Shown one piece after another: positions 50,808 through 59,682 of a stretch of DNA of 64,000 bases. The notes beneath the pieces are model-generated. The model saw only the letters and a program-made list of their open reading frames with translations. It made no database searches and was not told the DNA's origin. Position 1 is the stretch's first letter, and the number at the start of each line of letters is the position of its first letter. The translations under genes and the position numbers were made by a program. Source of the DNA: CAYPNF01 sp964411985 (GTDB lineage Bacteria > Verrucomicrobiota > Verrucomicrobiia > Limisphaerales > J093); NCBI GenBank assembly GCA_964411985.1, contig CAYPNF010000017.1, positions 62,001 to 126,000 on the forward strand, given 5' to 3'.

Positions 50808-53800
50808 ATGCAAACACATCCATTCATCTCGTCTGCGATGTTCTTCCGGCTCGTTCTCCTTTCGGCGTTTTTGCTCCTGTCGGCTGTGGGCAACCCAGCC
50901 ACCGAACCCAAGCCGGCTATCCTTCTTTGGGGAGCGGATGTTGCCCGGCTGCAACCCGAGTTTGGCCGCTTCTTAAATGCGCAAGGCTTCGAGGTGCAAT
51001 GGGGCGAACCAACGCCCGAGCGGCTCAAGACTGTCAACGCCCTGGTGCTCATCCGCGCCCGCGCGGAGCGTCATTTGCCGCAGGTCATGGACTTCGTCAA
51101 ACGCGGTGGCGGGCTATGGGTCGAACCAGAAATCGGCCAGTCCGCGGCGTTGGAACTGAAGCAGCAATACGATCTGATGGATGCTATCGAGGTCGCATTC
51201 TATCCGGAGTCCCTGATAGACCAATCCAATGCTTACGGGCCGTTGGGAGTGAATTACTCCCACACGTCTCAGATTGCCCAGGGGCCGGTGTCCGAAGGCG
51301 TATCCAGTGTTTGGTATCCCGTGGGCGAGCCCGGCGGCAACGTCGGCACGATTCCACTGGGATTGGGCGAGGGATGGCAGGCCGTCGTGACCGCCGATGC
51401 AAGCGCCAAGGTCAAGATCGTCAGCGGTGGCGGCGGCGTACCTCCGGAGCGCCATCGCTCGCAGCCGCCATCAACCTTGCCATTGTTCGCGATTCGCCAG
51501 TGGGATTCGGGCCGCCTGGCGATCTGCGGTATCAACTCGTCGTTTCTCTTCGCCTCCGGATTCAGTCCGGCGTTGGGCCGGGCGACGTTGGACGCCGGGA
51601 TGGATGGGAAACCAAGCCATGTTGGGAAACTCCTGGTCAACACGCTTCGTTGGCTCACCGAACCGACGTTGGGCAAACCCGGATTCGGCGGGGCAAAAAC
51701 CGATCCCCAGCTCTTGCGCGAATCCAATCTCGCCGAGGATCTGCCTCCGCGCGACTGGAGCAAGGCCGAGTTCCCGCCCGCCAAACCCAACTGGCATGGC
51801 GTGGTTGGCGCACGGACGACGCGCACCACCGGCAAAGCCTCGGCAGCCGAGTTCGCGGCTGCGGCGAGGGAGGCGGGATTGCACTTCATCGTTTTCCTCG
51901 AAGAGTTCTCGATGCTGACCCGGGACGACTTTGAATCCCTGCGCGCCGAATGTGCGATGCTGTCCGACGACAAGTTCCAAGCCTACCCCGGTTTCACCAT
52001 CCAGGATGTCTTTGGCAATCACTACTTCGTCTGCGGCCCCAAAACGGTCTGGCCGGAGAAGGACCTCCTCGATGCGGAGGGCAAGCGCTTCACGGATGTC
52101 TTTCAAGGAATGAACCCGAAGTCGACGGGTACCTTGGGAGCCGTGCTGCTGGAATACTGGTTGAAGCGCGGCGAGTTCATCCTCGGCACCTATCTGCACA
52201 AGCGCAATCCGCTTCCCTATTACGATTTCCGCGCCTATGATTCCATGGCGGTGGTGACCCAGCAGAACGGCGAAACCTTGGAATCCTTGGAGGAAAACCT
52301 CCCGACCCACAAGCACCTCGTCAACCGCGGCGAGTGCTTGCGCGTGTTTGCACTGACCTTCATGGACTCGCCCGGCGACCTGAAGAGGGTCGGTGACGGC
52401 ACCTATTATCACATGGCGATCGAGACGGACCGTCTCGAAAACCTGGAGCACGCATTTCGCTCCATCAACTCGCGCATGACCATGTCGCCGTACAACTACA
52501 CCACTCAGGTCACGCGCGGCCCGGTGGTCGAAGAATGGCGCCACTTGGGCGATGGCCTGTGGCGCGATTACCCGGGGTACGAATGGTACCGCTGGGATTT
52601 GTATCAGTGGCGGCTCCGCCTGAGGGTGGCCAGTCCGAAGGGGCTCAAGGAGGTGGCTGTTTACGACGGAGACGAATTGTTCCGGCGCTTTCTTCCGAAC
52701 GGCCAGCAGACGTTCGAATGGCAAAGCGACCTGACCCACAATCAGCAGCACAACCTGTTTGTGGTCGCGACCGATGTGGATGGTGCTCAGACCGTCACCA
52801 CGGAGCTTTGGGACCGCATCCATCTATTCGAGGAATACATGTGCTACGACCGGATGAACCAACTCCCGTGGGGCCAAGCACGGTGGGAGGACACTCGCAC
52901 GCAGGCGCGGATCATCCCGCCAACCCCCGCCACCGCAGTCAAAGGGCCTTGGAGCAGCTACATGGTTTCCAGCCCAGCCGGCCTCTACTCCACCGACGCG
53001 CGCCTGGGATCGGGGACGGTGTTTGGCTTCGACGGGACCGGCGGTGCCAGCGTGCCTGGTATCTCATTTGCACCTAGAATCGAGAGCGACCAAGGGATTG
53101 AGGCGGCGAACTGGGGGCGCGTACGTTCCGATCGAATCCTTCACTCCGCCGACGTGATGTCAGGCATCGGCTACTTGGACGGCCTCTACATTGATGAGCA
53201 ACGCCGGGGCCAGAACCTGACCGTCTGGGAGACCATGATGCCGACCAAGCCCAGCCGGCTGCTCGAAGTCTCCCTCAAACGCACCGCTTTCCATCCTCGC
53301 ACCGCCGGCTTGGGCGCGGCGGAAATCGTGGATCTGGAGGTCACTGCCAAACAAGACCTGAAAGCGACGCGGTTCAGTCTCACTGGAAACACTTCCGCTC
53401 CTCAGGGCGCCCGAGAAGGCGCAACCCTCAAGACCAAGCCGGAACAACTGCGGGAGATCTGGCTTCGACAGTCTGGGGACTATGCGGTCTGGAGCACGCC
53501 CTCAGCCGCTCAAGCGGTCTTCAATCTGGGTGAGCAAGTCGTGGTGTTCCGCACCAACTTGCTCGAGTTGCCCGTGACAGAGGTCCGTGCGGGGCAGAAG
53601 TTCTCTGTCAAGTTGCTCGTCATCGGCGTACCCTTTACCGTCAGCCAGGACGCGGGATGGGTGGAAGACCTGCGCGCGCGCCTAGGATTGGATGATAGCA
53701 AGGCGGCGGGTTATCGGCTCGAAACCAAGGCCGGGACGGTAGCCTCGCGGGCTTACTCATTGACGGTGGACGCTCAAGGCCGTGGGTTTTGGGGCACCCT

Positions 53801-54188
53801 GGCACCTGAAAAGCCTTATCCCGTGTCCATGCCCATCCAGGTCGCCCACCTCAACCCGCGTTGGTCGGTCTTCTTTGCCGATCTCAAAACCGGCCAACGC
53901 CGTCCTTTGGGAGTTTCCACCGAGGGTGATTCCTGGGTGGCCTATGACTTTGGCTCTTCCGCCCGCGAGATCTTCATCGGTCACCCGTTTGTTTGCGACC
54001 GTCCTGAGGTGTCGCTTACGGTCGCGCAGACAGGAGCCGAGAGCTTCCAGATCGAAGCCCATAACCCCACCGACCTGGCCATTCAAACCACTATCGCGGC
54101 AAATGCCGACGCAGGCATGAAGGTGGCAACCCAGCAAATCCACTTGTCGGCCGGCAGTTCAAAAGTGATTGTCGTGGAATCGCGATGA
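50808..54188 (+). CDS. Secreted protein with GATase-like and PHP-like domains
   Basis: A 1,126-residue protein starting MQTHPFISSAMFFRLVLLSA (signal ending about LLSAVGNPAT); starts at 50769 or 50838 are alternatives. Residues about 35-270 look like a GATase-like Rossmann domain (AILLWGADVARLQPEFGRFL, VNALVLIRARAERHLPQVMD, GGGLWVEPEIGQS). Residues about 330-480 resemble a PHP-type phosphoesterase barrel (AAREAGLHFIVFLEEFSMLT, FQAYPGFTIQDVFGNHYFVC), although the usual metal-binding His cluster is not clear. The C-terminal 600 residues are beta sandwiches. It ends the five-gene operon. The function is unknown; a role in processing products of the same polysaccharide is inferred from context only. 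Confidence 0.65.
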   Translation: MQTHPFISSAMFFRLVLLSAFLLLSAVGNPATEPKPAILLWGADVARLQPEFGRFLNAQGFEVQWGEPTPERLKTVNALVLIRARAERHLPQVMDFVKRGGGLWVEPEIGQSAALELKQQYDLMDAIEVAFYPESLIDQSNAYGPLGVNYSHTSQIAQGPVSEGVSSVWYPVGEPGGNVGTIPLGLGEGWQAVVTADASAKVKIVSGGGGVPPERHRSQPPSTLPLFAIRQWDSGRLAICGINSSFLFASGFSPALGRATLDAGMDGKPSHVGKLLVNTLRWLTEPTLGKPGFGGAKTDPQLLRESNLAEDLPPRDWSKAEFPPAKPNWHGVVGARTTRTTGKASAAEFAAAAREAGLHFIVFLEEFSMLTRDDFESLRAECAMLSDDKFQAYPGFTIQDVFGNHYFVCGPKTVWPEKDLLDAEGKRFTDVFQGMNPKSTGTLGAVLLEYWLKRGEFILGTYLHKRNPLPYYDFRAYDSMAVVTQQNGETLESLEENLPTHKHLVNRGECLRVFALTFMDSPGDLKRVGDGTYYHMAIETDRLENLEHAFRSINSRMTMSPYNYTTQVTRGPVVEEWRHLGDGLWRDYPGYEWYRWDLYQWRLRLRVASPKGLKEVAVYDGDELFRRFLPNGQQTFEWQSDLTHNQQHNLFVVATDVDGAQTVTTELWDRIHLFEEYMCYDRMNQLPWGQARWEDTRTQARIIPPTPATAVKGPWSSYMVSSPAGLYSTDARLGSGTVFGFDGTGGASVPGISFAPRIESDQGIEAANWGRVRSDRILHSADVMSGIGYLDGLYIDEQRRGQNLTVWETMMPTKPSRLLEVSLKRTAFHPRTAGLGAAEIVDLEVTAKQDLKATRFSLTGNTSAPQGAREGATLKTKPEQLREIWLRQSGDYAVWSTPSAAQAVFNLGEQVVVFRTNLLELPVTEVRAGQKFSVKLLVIGVPFTVSQDAGWVEDLRARLGLDDSKAAGYRLETKAGTVASRAYSLTVDAQGRGFWGTLAPEKPYPVSMPIQVAHLNPRWSVFFADLKTGQRRPLGVSTEGDSWVAYDFGSSAREIFIGHPFVCDRPEVSLTVAQTGAESFQIEAHNPTDLAIQTTIAANADAGMKVATQQIHLSAGSSKVIVVESR

Positions 54189-54375
54189 ATCTGAAGCCAG
54201 TGGAAAAGAGCTGGTGGGGCAGAACTCGGAACCACGCACGCCCCTCTCAAAGGCCAGACGGTCTTCTTGGCCAACACCGTGACTGGTGGAGGCAACGAGT
54301 ACCTCATCGGCGTCTTTGCCTCGGAAACTGACGCCTGGCTGGCCTCCCAACGCGGATTGAACCAACGCCGCGCCT
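54189..54375 (+). pseudogene. Possible short coding remnant after the carbohydrate operon
   Basis: A plus-strand frame from about 54230 reads plausibly as protein (HAPLKGQTVFLANTVTGGG, then NEYLIGVFASETDAWLA) but has no start or known family. It may be the tail of a deleted gene. Confidence 0.3.
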
Positions 54376-54440
54376 CAGCAATTCCGGCAGGCGACGCTCA
54401 CTGAAAGCATGAATACCCAGGGGCTCGGAGGGATCTACCT
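54376..54440 (-). pseudogene. Remnant of a ParB-like HTH gene (cf. 36403-36765)
   Basis: The minus strand encodes EPLGIHAFSERRLPELL, matching EPLDIHAFSERRLRELL of the intact-looking gene at 36403-36765. Only about 20 codons remain; the HTH part is gone. Confidence 0.7.
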
Positions 54441-54494
54441 TCCAGCGGGGAACGCACCTAGCCAAGGACGCGACCTCTTCATCGAATGGAAAGC

Positions 54495-55973
54495 TCAGCC
54501 CACGAGATCGCGTTCGATCTGTTCGAGAGAACGTCCCTTCGTCTCGGGCACAAAGACCCGGATGAAGACCCATCCCACCGCACAGATCGCCGCGTAGATC
54601 CAGAACGTGTTTCCGGTTCCAATGTTCCTTTCCAGGATCGGGAAGGTGTAGGTCAGAATGAAGCACGCAATCCAGAGTGCGGAGACGGCGACGGAGATAG
54701 CGGTGCCACGAATGCGATTCGGGAAAATCTCGGAGATCAGGACCCATGTGACGGGGGCAAGCGACATCCCATAGCAGCCGATCGCGGCTAGGGAAAACAC
54801 GAGCACGGCAAGCCCCTTGAGCTTCAGCATGTAGGCAAGGCCGATGAGCAGGTGGGAGAGGGCGATTCCAGCACAACCGTACAGCATCAGACTTCGTCTT
54901 CCCCAATGATCGACGGTGGCCAGGGCGACAAACGTAAAGACCATGTTCACCACCCCCGTGATCACGATGAACATGAGGATGGTGTTCACCCCAAAGCCCG
55001 CGTTCTTGAAGATGTTTTCGGCGTAGTTGAAAAGAACATTGATCCCGCTCCATTGCTGCAGGACGGCCAACGCACAGCCAATCAGGAGGATCTTCATGAG
55101 GCGCGGCTCCAGAAGGTCGGAAAGGCGAACGTGAGCCACCTCCTCCGCGGCGATGGTGTTGCGGATGTTCCCTGTCTCCTGGGTGGCATAGGCAGCACCT
55201 CCGATCCGGGCAAGGACCCTCTCGGCAAGGTCGTTCTGGCCATTCTTCACCAACCAGCGTGGGCTTTCAGGCACGAACAGAGCGGAGAAGAAGAAGAGGG
55301 CGGAGGGAAAGGCAACCACCGTAAACATCCAGCGCCAGCCCTGTTGTCCGTTCCAGGATGCAGCAATCATCTCCGGCGTGGCACCGTCCGGGACGCGTTG
55401 AGCAATCACCATGTTCAACAACTGCGCGGCGAGAATCCCGAACACGATAGTGAGCTGGTTCAGGGTAACGAGCCGACCTCGCAGATGGGCCGGAGCTACC
55501 TCGGCGATGTAGAGCGGGGAAAGGTTGGAGGCCATGCCGATGGCAACCCCGCCCAGGATGCGCCAAACCACGAATAGGTTGAAGCTACCCGCCCAACCGG
55601 TCAGCAGAGAGGTGGCGCCGAACAGGAAAGCCGAAAACACTAACAACCGTTTGCGCCCAAACTTGTCGCTAAGTCCGCCCGCCACCAGCGAACCCAGAAG
55701 ACACCCCAGCAGAGCGCAGCTGTTGGCCCATCCGCTCAGAGCCTCCGGCGTCACCAAGCCCAGTATACGAGCCAAGCCGTTGCTGCTCCATTGCTGAGCG
55801 ATCCCCGCGAGGTTGAAGTAGGGCTCGAAGAAGGGCTTGGCGCCACCGATGACCACCCAGTCCCAGCCGAAGAGCAATCCTCCCAGAGCGGCCACGACCG
55901 AGATGAGCCAGATATAGCCAAGGTTGTACTCGGCCCGGGGGCCGCCAGATTCGGTTTTGCCTGCGATGACCAT
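54495..55973 (-). CDS. Sugar:proton symporter, MFS sugar-porter family
   Basis: A 492-residue, 12-helix transporter like XylE. It has the family motifs GGLLFGWDWVVIGG, GRKRLLVFSAFLFG, RGRLVTLNQLTIVFGILAAQ, VPESPRWLVKNGQ, WSGINVLFNYAENIF, WVLISEIFPNRIRGTAIS and VPETKGRSLEQIE. It takes up a monosaccharide across the inner membrane, driven by protons. It is 94 bases downstream of the DUF5107-TPR gene, in the same direction, so they may be co-transcribed. It is the only sugar transporter in the window and could serve both carbohydrate gene groups. Confidence 0.94.
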   Translation of the reverse strand: MVIAGKTESGGPRAEYNLGYIWLISVVAALGGLLFGWDWVVIGGAKPFFEPYFNLAGIAQQWSSNGLARILGLVTPEALSGWANSCALLGCLLGSLVAGGLSDKFGRKRLLVFSAFLFGATSLLTGWAGSFNLFVVWRILGGVAIGMASNLSPLYIAEVAPAHLRGRLVTLNQLTIVFGILAAQLLNMVIAQRVPDGATPEMIAASWNGQQGWRWMFTVVAFPSALFFFSALFVPESPRWLVKNGQNDLAERVLARIGGAAYATQETGNIRNTIAAEEVAHVRLSDLLEPRLMKILLIGCALAVLQQWSGINVLFNYAENIFKNAGFGVNTILMFIVITGVVNMVFTFVALATVDHWGRRSLMLYGCAGIALSHLLIGLAYMLKLKGLAVLVFSLAAIGCYGMSLAPVTWVLISEIFPNRIRGTAISVAVSALWIACFILTYTFPILERNIGTGNTFWIYAAICAVGWVFIRVFVPETKGRSLEQIERDLVG

Positions 55974-56067
55974 GGTAACGGTGAATGGTTCTGTCAGTTG
56001 CTGATGGAGTTAGTTAGCCACAATCCGCGATGGAAGCACAGCAAAGAAAAGCGACCCCCCCGAGTCT

Positions 56068-59000
56068 TCACGGGTCCAGGCCCATCTCTTTCGCCAGATC
56101 CGCCGCCAGGGCATGATTCGGATCCCGTTTCAAGACCTTCCGCAACAAGGAGGCAGCGCGCTTGGGTTGTCCCAGACCACGGTAGGCCTGGGCTTGAAGG
56201 AACAGGGCCCGAGTTTCCTGCCGCGTTTGGAGATCGTCCTCGAACAACAGCATCGTTGGGAGCGAGGTGGCAAAGTAGTCGATCTTGGCAGGAAGTCTCT
56301 CAAGAGCCTGCCCGTGGTGAAGCAGACTCTTAAAGAGTCCACGCGCCGCAGCGGCTTTTCCCAAACGGATTTGGGCCATGGCGGTGAAATAGGTCATTTC
56401 CGAAAAGGACCGCACCGTCATGTCCTGGAAATCGCCACGAAAGCTAGCGGCCGTGGTCCACCATTTGCGGGCGGAGACCGTGTCTTTCTCCGCGAAGCAG
56501 GCTTCGCCGAGCCAATAGTGGATATCGCTGGCGTTGGCGAGGAGATGACGGGTTTCACCCAAGTTCAGAGGCGGCGTGAGTGCTGCTTCAAAACACTTCC
56601 TGGCTCCGGTCGCGTCGCCCTGTGTAAGCCTGGCCCGCCCAAGCAGAAGCTGAGCGCGTGCGAATTGCCCCAGAGCCATCCCCTCCCCTCCTTCCCAAGG
56701 CTGAAACTGGCGCGACTCCAATAACTCGAGCGCGCGGCCAGGTTGCCCGGTCTGATTGAGCAAACTACAAAACTCGAGGGTGAGATCGTCCCGCTTCGAC
56801 ACTTCTGGGCCACAGTCCTCCAGAGTCTTGAGTCGTCGCTTCGGATTCACTCCCAGTCGTTTCCAAAGTTGATCCCGCTCGTAGAGCAGCCGGGCATCGT
56901 CGGGGTTCACTTTCACCGCGCGATCGTAGGCCTGACACGCCTTGCGGGGTTGGTTCCGAATATTGAAGTAACCGATCCCTAGGTTGCGCCAGGCCACCGA
57001 ATACTGCGGGTCAAACGACACGCTGATCTCCCATTCGCGGACGGCCTCCTGGTGGCGGCGCCGATCATAGAGCCAGTTAGCTAGGTAATAGTGTCCGCGG
57101 GCATCCCGAGGATTTGCGGCAATGGCGGCCCCGAGGAGGTATCCTTCCTCCAAGCGAGCCGGAAAACAATAGTCTGGAAGGGCTTTAGCCGCTTTTGCTG
57201 CTTCCTGGTGTACCCTGATAGTCTTGCCTTGTACCCGGAGAAGGTGAGCTCGGTAATAATGGGTCAAAGGTAGAGTGCCAGATCCAGGCTCAGGGGTGGC
57301 GCGTTCGAGCAATCGCAGAGCTTCTGGAATCAAACCCGCACGGGAAAGATCCAACACCAGATCCAGCAACGTCTGCGTGTCGCAGGCTACGGCACCGTCC
57401 CTCAGGTACCTGGCCCACCAATCCAGAGGGTCCAGAGCCAATGTCGCTTTCAGAGCATCCGCTGCTTCGTCGCCCCGGCCCAACCGACGCAGAACCATGA
57501 CCCGAAGATCGCGCGCCTTCAGGTTGTCGGTGTTGAGGCGTAAGGATTGGTCCAGATGCTGCAAAGCTCTCGGCCAATCCCGCCGCTGGCAATCCATCTC
57601 GGCCAAGGCGTGGTATCCGGAAGCTTGCCAAGCGTGGTCCCAAACCGCCTTGTAGAAAGCAGCGTAAGCTTCTTCGAAAAGCTGCGAACCGTTGCGCGGA
57701 GTCGCGGCAGCCTTCGCCGGAACTCCAGCCGCCAGCACTTCCATCTGGAACCGGAGACAGAGCCCGAGGTTGTAGTAGGGCTCACAGTCGCGAGGGTTCG
57801 GGTTGCGCCTCGTCAACCGCTCGATCGCCAGGCGAAAGTGGCCCTCCGCCTCTCCGAACTCTCCACGCCTCAGATGCCACAGACCCATCGCATTGTTGCA
57901 GCGAGCATCACCGGGATCCCGCCTCAACGCCTCTCTCCAATAGGCCGTGGGGCAACGGGTCGCATGCCGATACTGCTCCAGGTGCAGGCCGGTCACGTAG
58001 AGTTCATCCGCGCTCACCATGTCCGCAGGCGCAGCTGGCTCTGTTGCGGGAGGCGGCACGGTCCCTTTGGCGGCCGCGCACCCCGTCCAAGCGATGACCT
58101 CTCGACCGGACTGGTCCAACACCCTCAGAGTCGTACCTTCAAGTTTCCAGACCCGCTTCGCCTGCTTGCTGACGAAAACAAACGGTTTGCCTGGCTCCAA
58201 ATCCGCGTCCCACTCCAGGGCGCTACCGGAGCGCTCCAACCGCACCACCGCGCGCGGGAAGACCGAGGAGACGCTCACCCCGATCCGCATTTCTTTTCGA
58301 TCCAGATGAAGGCTGAGCGCCGCATCCAAGTTGGCGTGCTGGGTCGGGCCGATCTTCTGGATGGGATACCAATACTGCGTCCAGGTCTTGGTCTCGCCAG
58401 GTTTGAGAAAGGAGAAGTCCGGCTGATTGTCCGTGTACACCCCGGCCATCAATTCGATGTAGGGCCCGTCCGTATCCGTCAGGTTCCGATCCCAAGCATA
58501 GCCGAAATCGTGATTCCCCCACGTCCACTGTTTCTTGCCGGGAGAGATGTGGTGGTTGGCAATGTGGATCAGACCGGCCTGACGAGCGTGATCGTATCCG
58601 CCAAAGAAGTCCTCCTTCGATCCCATGCACATGTAAGAGGTTGGCACGGGAATGTTCGCATACCAGGAAAGATCGTTGGGGGCGTACCGAAGAACGTTGC
58701 CAGGTAGGATCTGGGAGTGAGGCCGGCAGTGCGCCGGGACAAACTGCGTCGGGTGCTCCAGCTCAGGGACTCCGCCGCGCCCTCGTTTGCCATAGTCCAC
58801 CCCATAATAATGGCCCTGGCAAAGCGGGTATTCGCTCACCGCACGTTTGGCATGGTCGGCCACATACCAGACGTCCGGCGGGAAAAAGGATTGGTAGGCT
58901 TCGTGGACGCGGGTCGCCACGTTGGCCCACCAGAGGAAACTCTGCACAAACGGTGTCCGGTTGTAGGCCCGCACCTTCAGTTCCACATAGGCCTTACCGG

Positions 59001-59505
59001 GGCGGAGCGAGACTCCGTGCATACCCTTCATCCGGGCCATAGGGTCATGCTCGCTCAACCACACCGTAACCGACCCATCCTCCCATTCCTCAATCTCAGC
59101 ACCGGCAGGCATGAATGTTGAAGGCCGGTGATGCTGGGGCCAGTTGAACTCGATCCCTCCCGAAATCCAGGGCCCCGCGAGCCCAACCAACGCCGGCTTG
59201 ATGACCGTCTGGCGGTAAATGACGTCGTATCCGTTGGTCTTGTCCACCACCGCGTGAATTCGCCCGCCAATCTCAGGCAGGATCATGACCTGGAGATAGT
59301 CGTTCTCCAGGTAGATGGCCTTCCACCTGCGATCCACCTTCGAAATCGAAATGCGGTCGGTAAAAGGCAAAGGATACACCTTGCCGTTGCTCCCCTGGTA
59401 AACCCGCTTCTCGAGGAACATGGGGTTGGGATCAGGGGGGAAAGGCTCGTAGGTGGGTAGAATCACCTCTTCACGCCAGGCTTTGACGGACGGCTTTGAG
59501 CTCAT
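56068..59505 (-). CDS. DUF5107 and TPR-repeat protein
   Basis: A 1,145-residue protein starting MSSKPSVKAWREEVILPTYE at 59505. A frame extending to 59613 is rejected because it runs into the divergent gene's upstream region. Residues about 1-400 form a DUF5107 domain, whose sequence resembles mutarotase-like beta sandwiches: YLENDYLQVMILPEIGGRIH, GLAGPWISGGIEFNWPQHH, GKAYVELKVRAYNRTPFVQS. Residues about 510-1145 are many TPR repeats (ARCNNAMGLWHLRRGEFGEA, ARGHYYLANWLYDRRRHQEA, SVAWRNLGIGYFNIRNQPRK). No signal peptide or membrane helix is seen, so it is probably cytosolic. DUF5107-TPR proteins usually occur with sugar porters and glycosidases, as here. It may bind or isomerise sugar products. 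Confidence 0.88.
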   Translation of the reverse strand: MSSKPSVKAWREEVILPTYEPFPPDPNPMFLEKRVYQGSNGKVYPLPFTDRISISKVDRRWKAIYLENDYLQVMILPEIGGRIHAVVDKTNGYDVIYRQTVIKPALVGLAGPWISGGIEFNWPQHHRPSTFMPAGAEIEEWEDGSVTVWLSEHDPMARMKGMHGVSLRPGKAYVELKVRAYNRTPFVQSFLWWANVATRVHEAYQSFFPPDVWYVADHAKRAVSEYPLCQGHYYGVDYGKRGRGGVPELEHPTQFVPAHCRPHSQILPGNVLRYAPNDLSWYANIPVPTSYMCMGSKEDFFGGYDHARQAGLIHIANHHISPGKKQWTWGNHDFGYAWDRNLTDTDGPYIELMAGVYTDNQPDFSFLKPGETKTWTQYWYPIQKIGPTQHANLDAALSLHLDRKEMRIGVSVSSVFPRAVVRLERSGSALEWDADLEPGKPFVFVSKQAKRVWKLEGTTLRVLDQSGREVIAWTGCAAAKGTVPPPATEPAAPADMVSADELYVTGLHLEQYRHATRCPTAYWREALRRDPGDARCNNAMGLWHLRRGEFGEAEGHFRLAIERLTRRNPNPRDCEPYYNLGLCLRFQMEVLAAGVPAKAAATPRNGSQLFEEAYAAFYKAVWDHAWQASGYHALAEMDCQRRDWPRALQHLDQSLRLNTDNLKARDLRVMVLRRLGRGDEAADALKATLALDPLDWWARYLRDGAVACDTQTLLDLVLDLSRAGLIPEALRLLERATPEPGSGTLPLTHYYRAHLLRVQGKTIRVHQEAAKAAKALPDYCFPARLEEGYLLGAAIAANPRDARGHYYLANWLYDRRRHQEAVREWEISVSFDPQYSVAWRNLGIGYFNIRNQPRKACQAYDRAVKVNPDDARLLYERDQLWKRLGVNPKRRLKTLEDCGPEVSKRDDLTLEFCSLLNQTGQPGRALELLESRQFQPWEGGEGMALGQFARAQLLLGRARLTQGDATGARKCFEAALTPPLNLGETRHLLANASDIHYWLGEACFAEKDTVSARKWWTTAASFRGDFQDMTVRSFSEMTYFTAMAQIRLGKAAAARGLFKSLLHHGQALERLPAKIDYFATSLPTMLLFEDDLQTRQETRALFLQAQAYRGLGQPKRAASLLRKVLKRDPNHALAADLAKEMGLDP

Positions 59506-59682
59506 AAGAGTTAAGTGTAAGCCTAAGACTGGGCCCGGTCCCTGGGAATGCACCAAACGATGATCCGTATGGAGAATCCGCTGATGGGCATTGATTCCGT
59601 TGTCGGGGTCCACGGACTGGCAAATGCCGACCCTATCTGGGCCGTTGACCTTTCCTCACCCTCGGTTCATGGTAGCAGCCCT

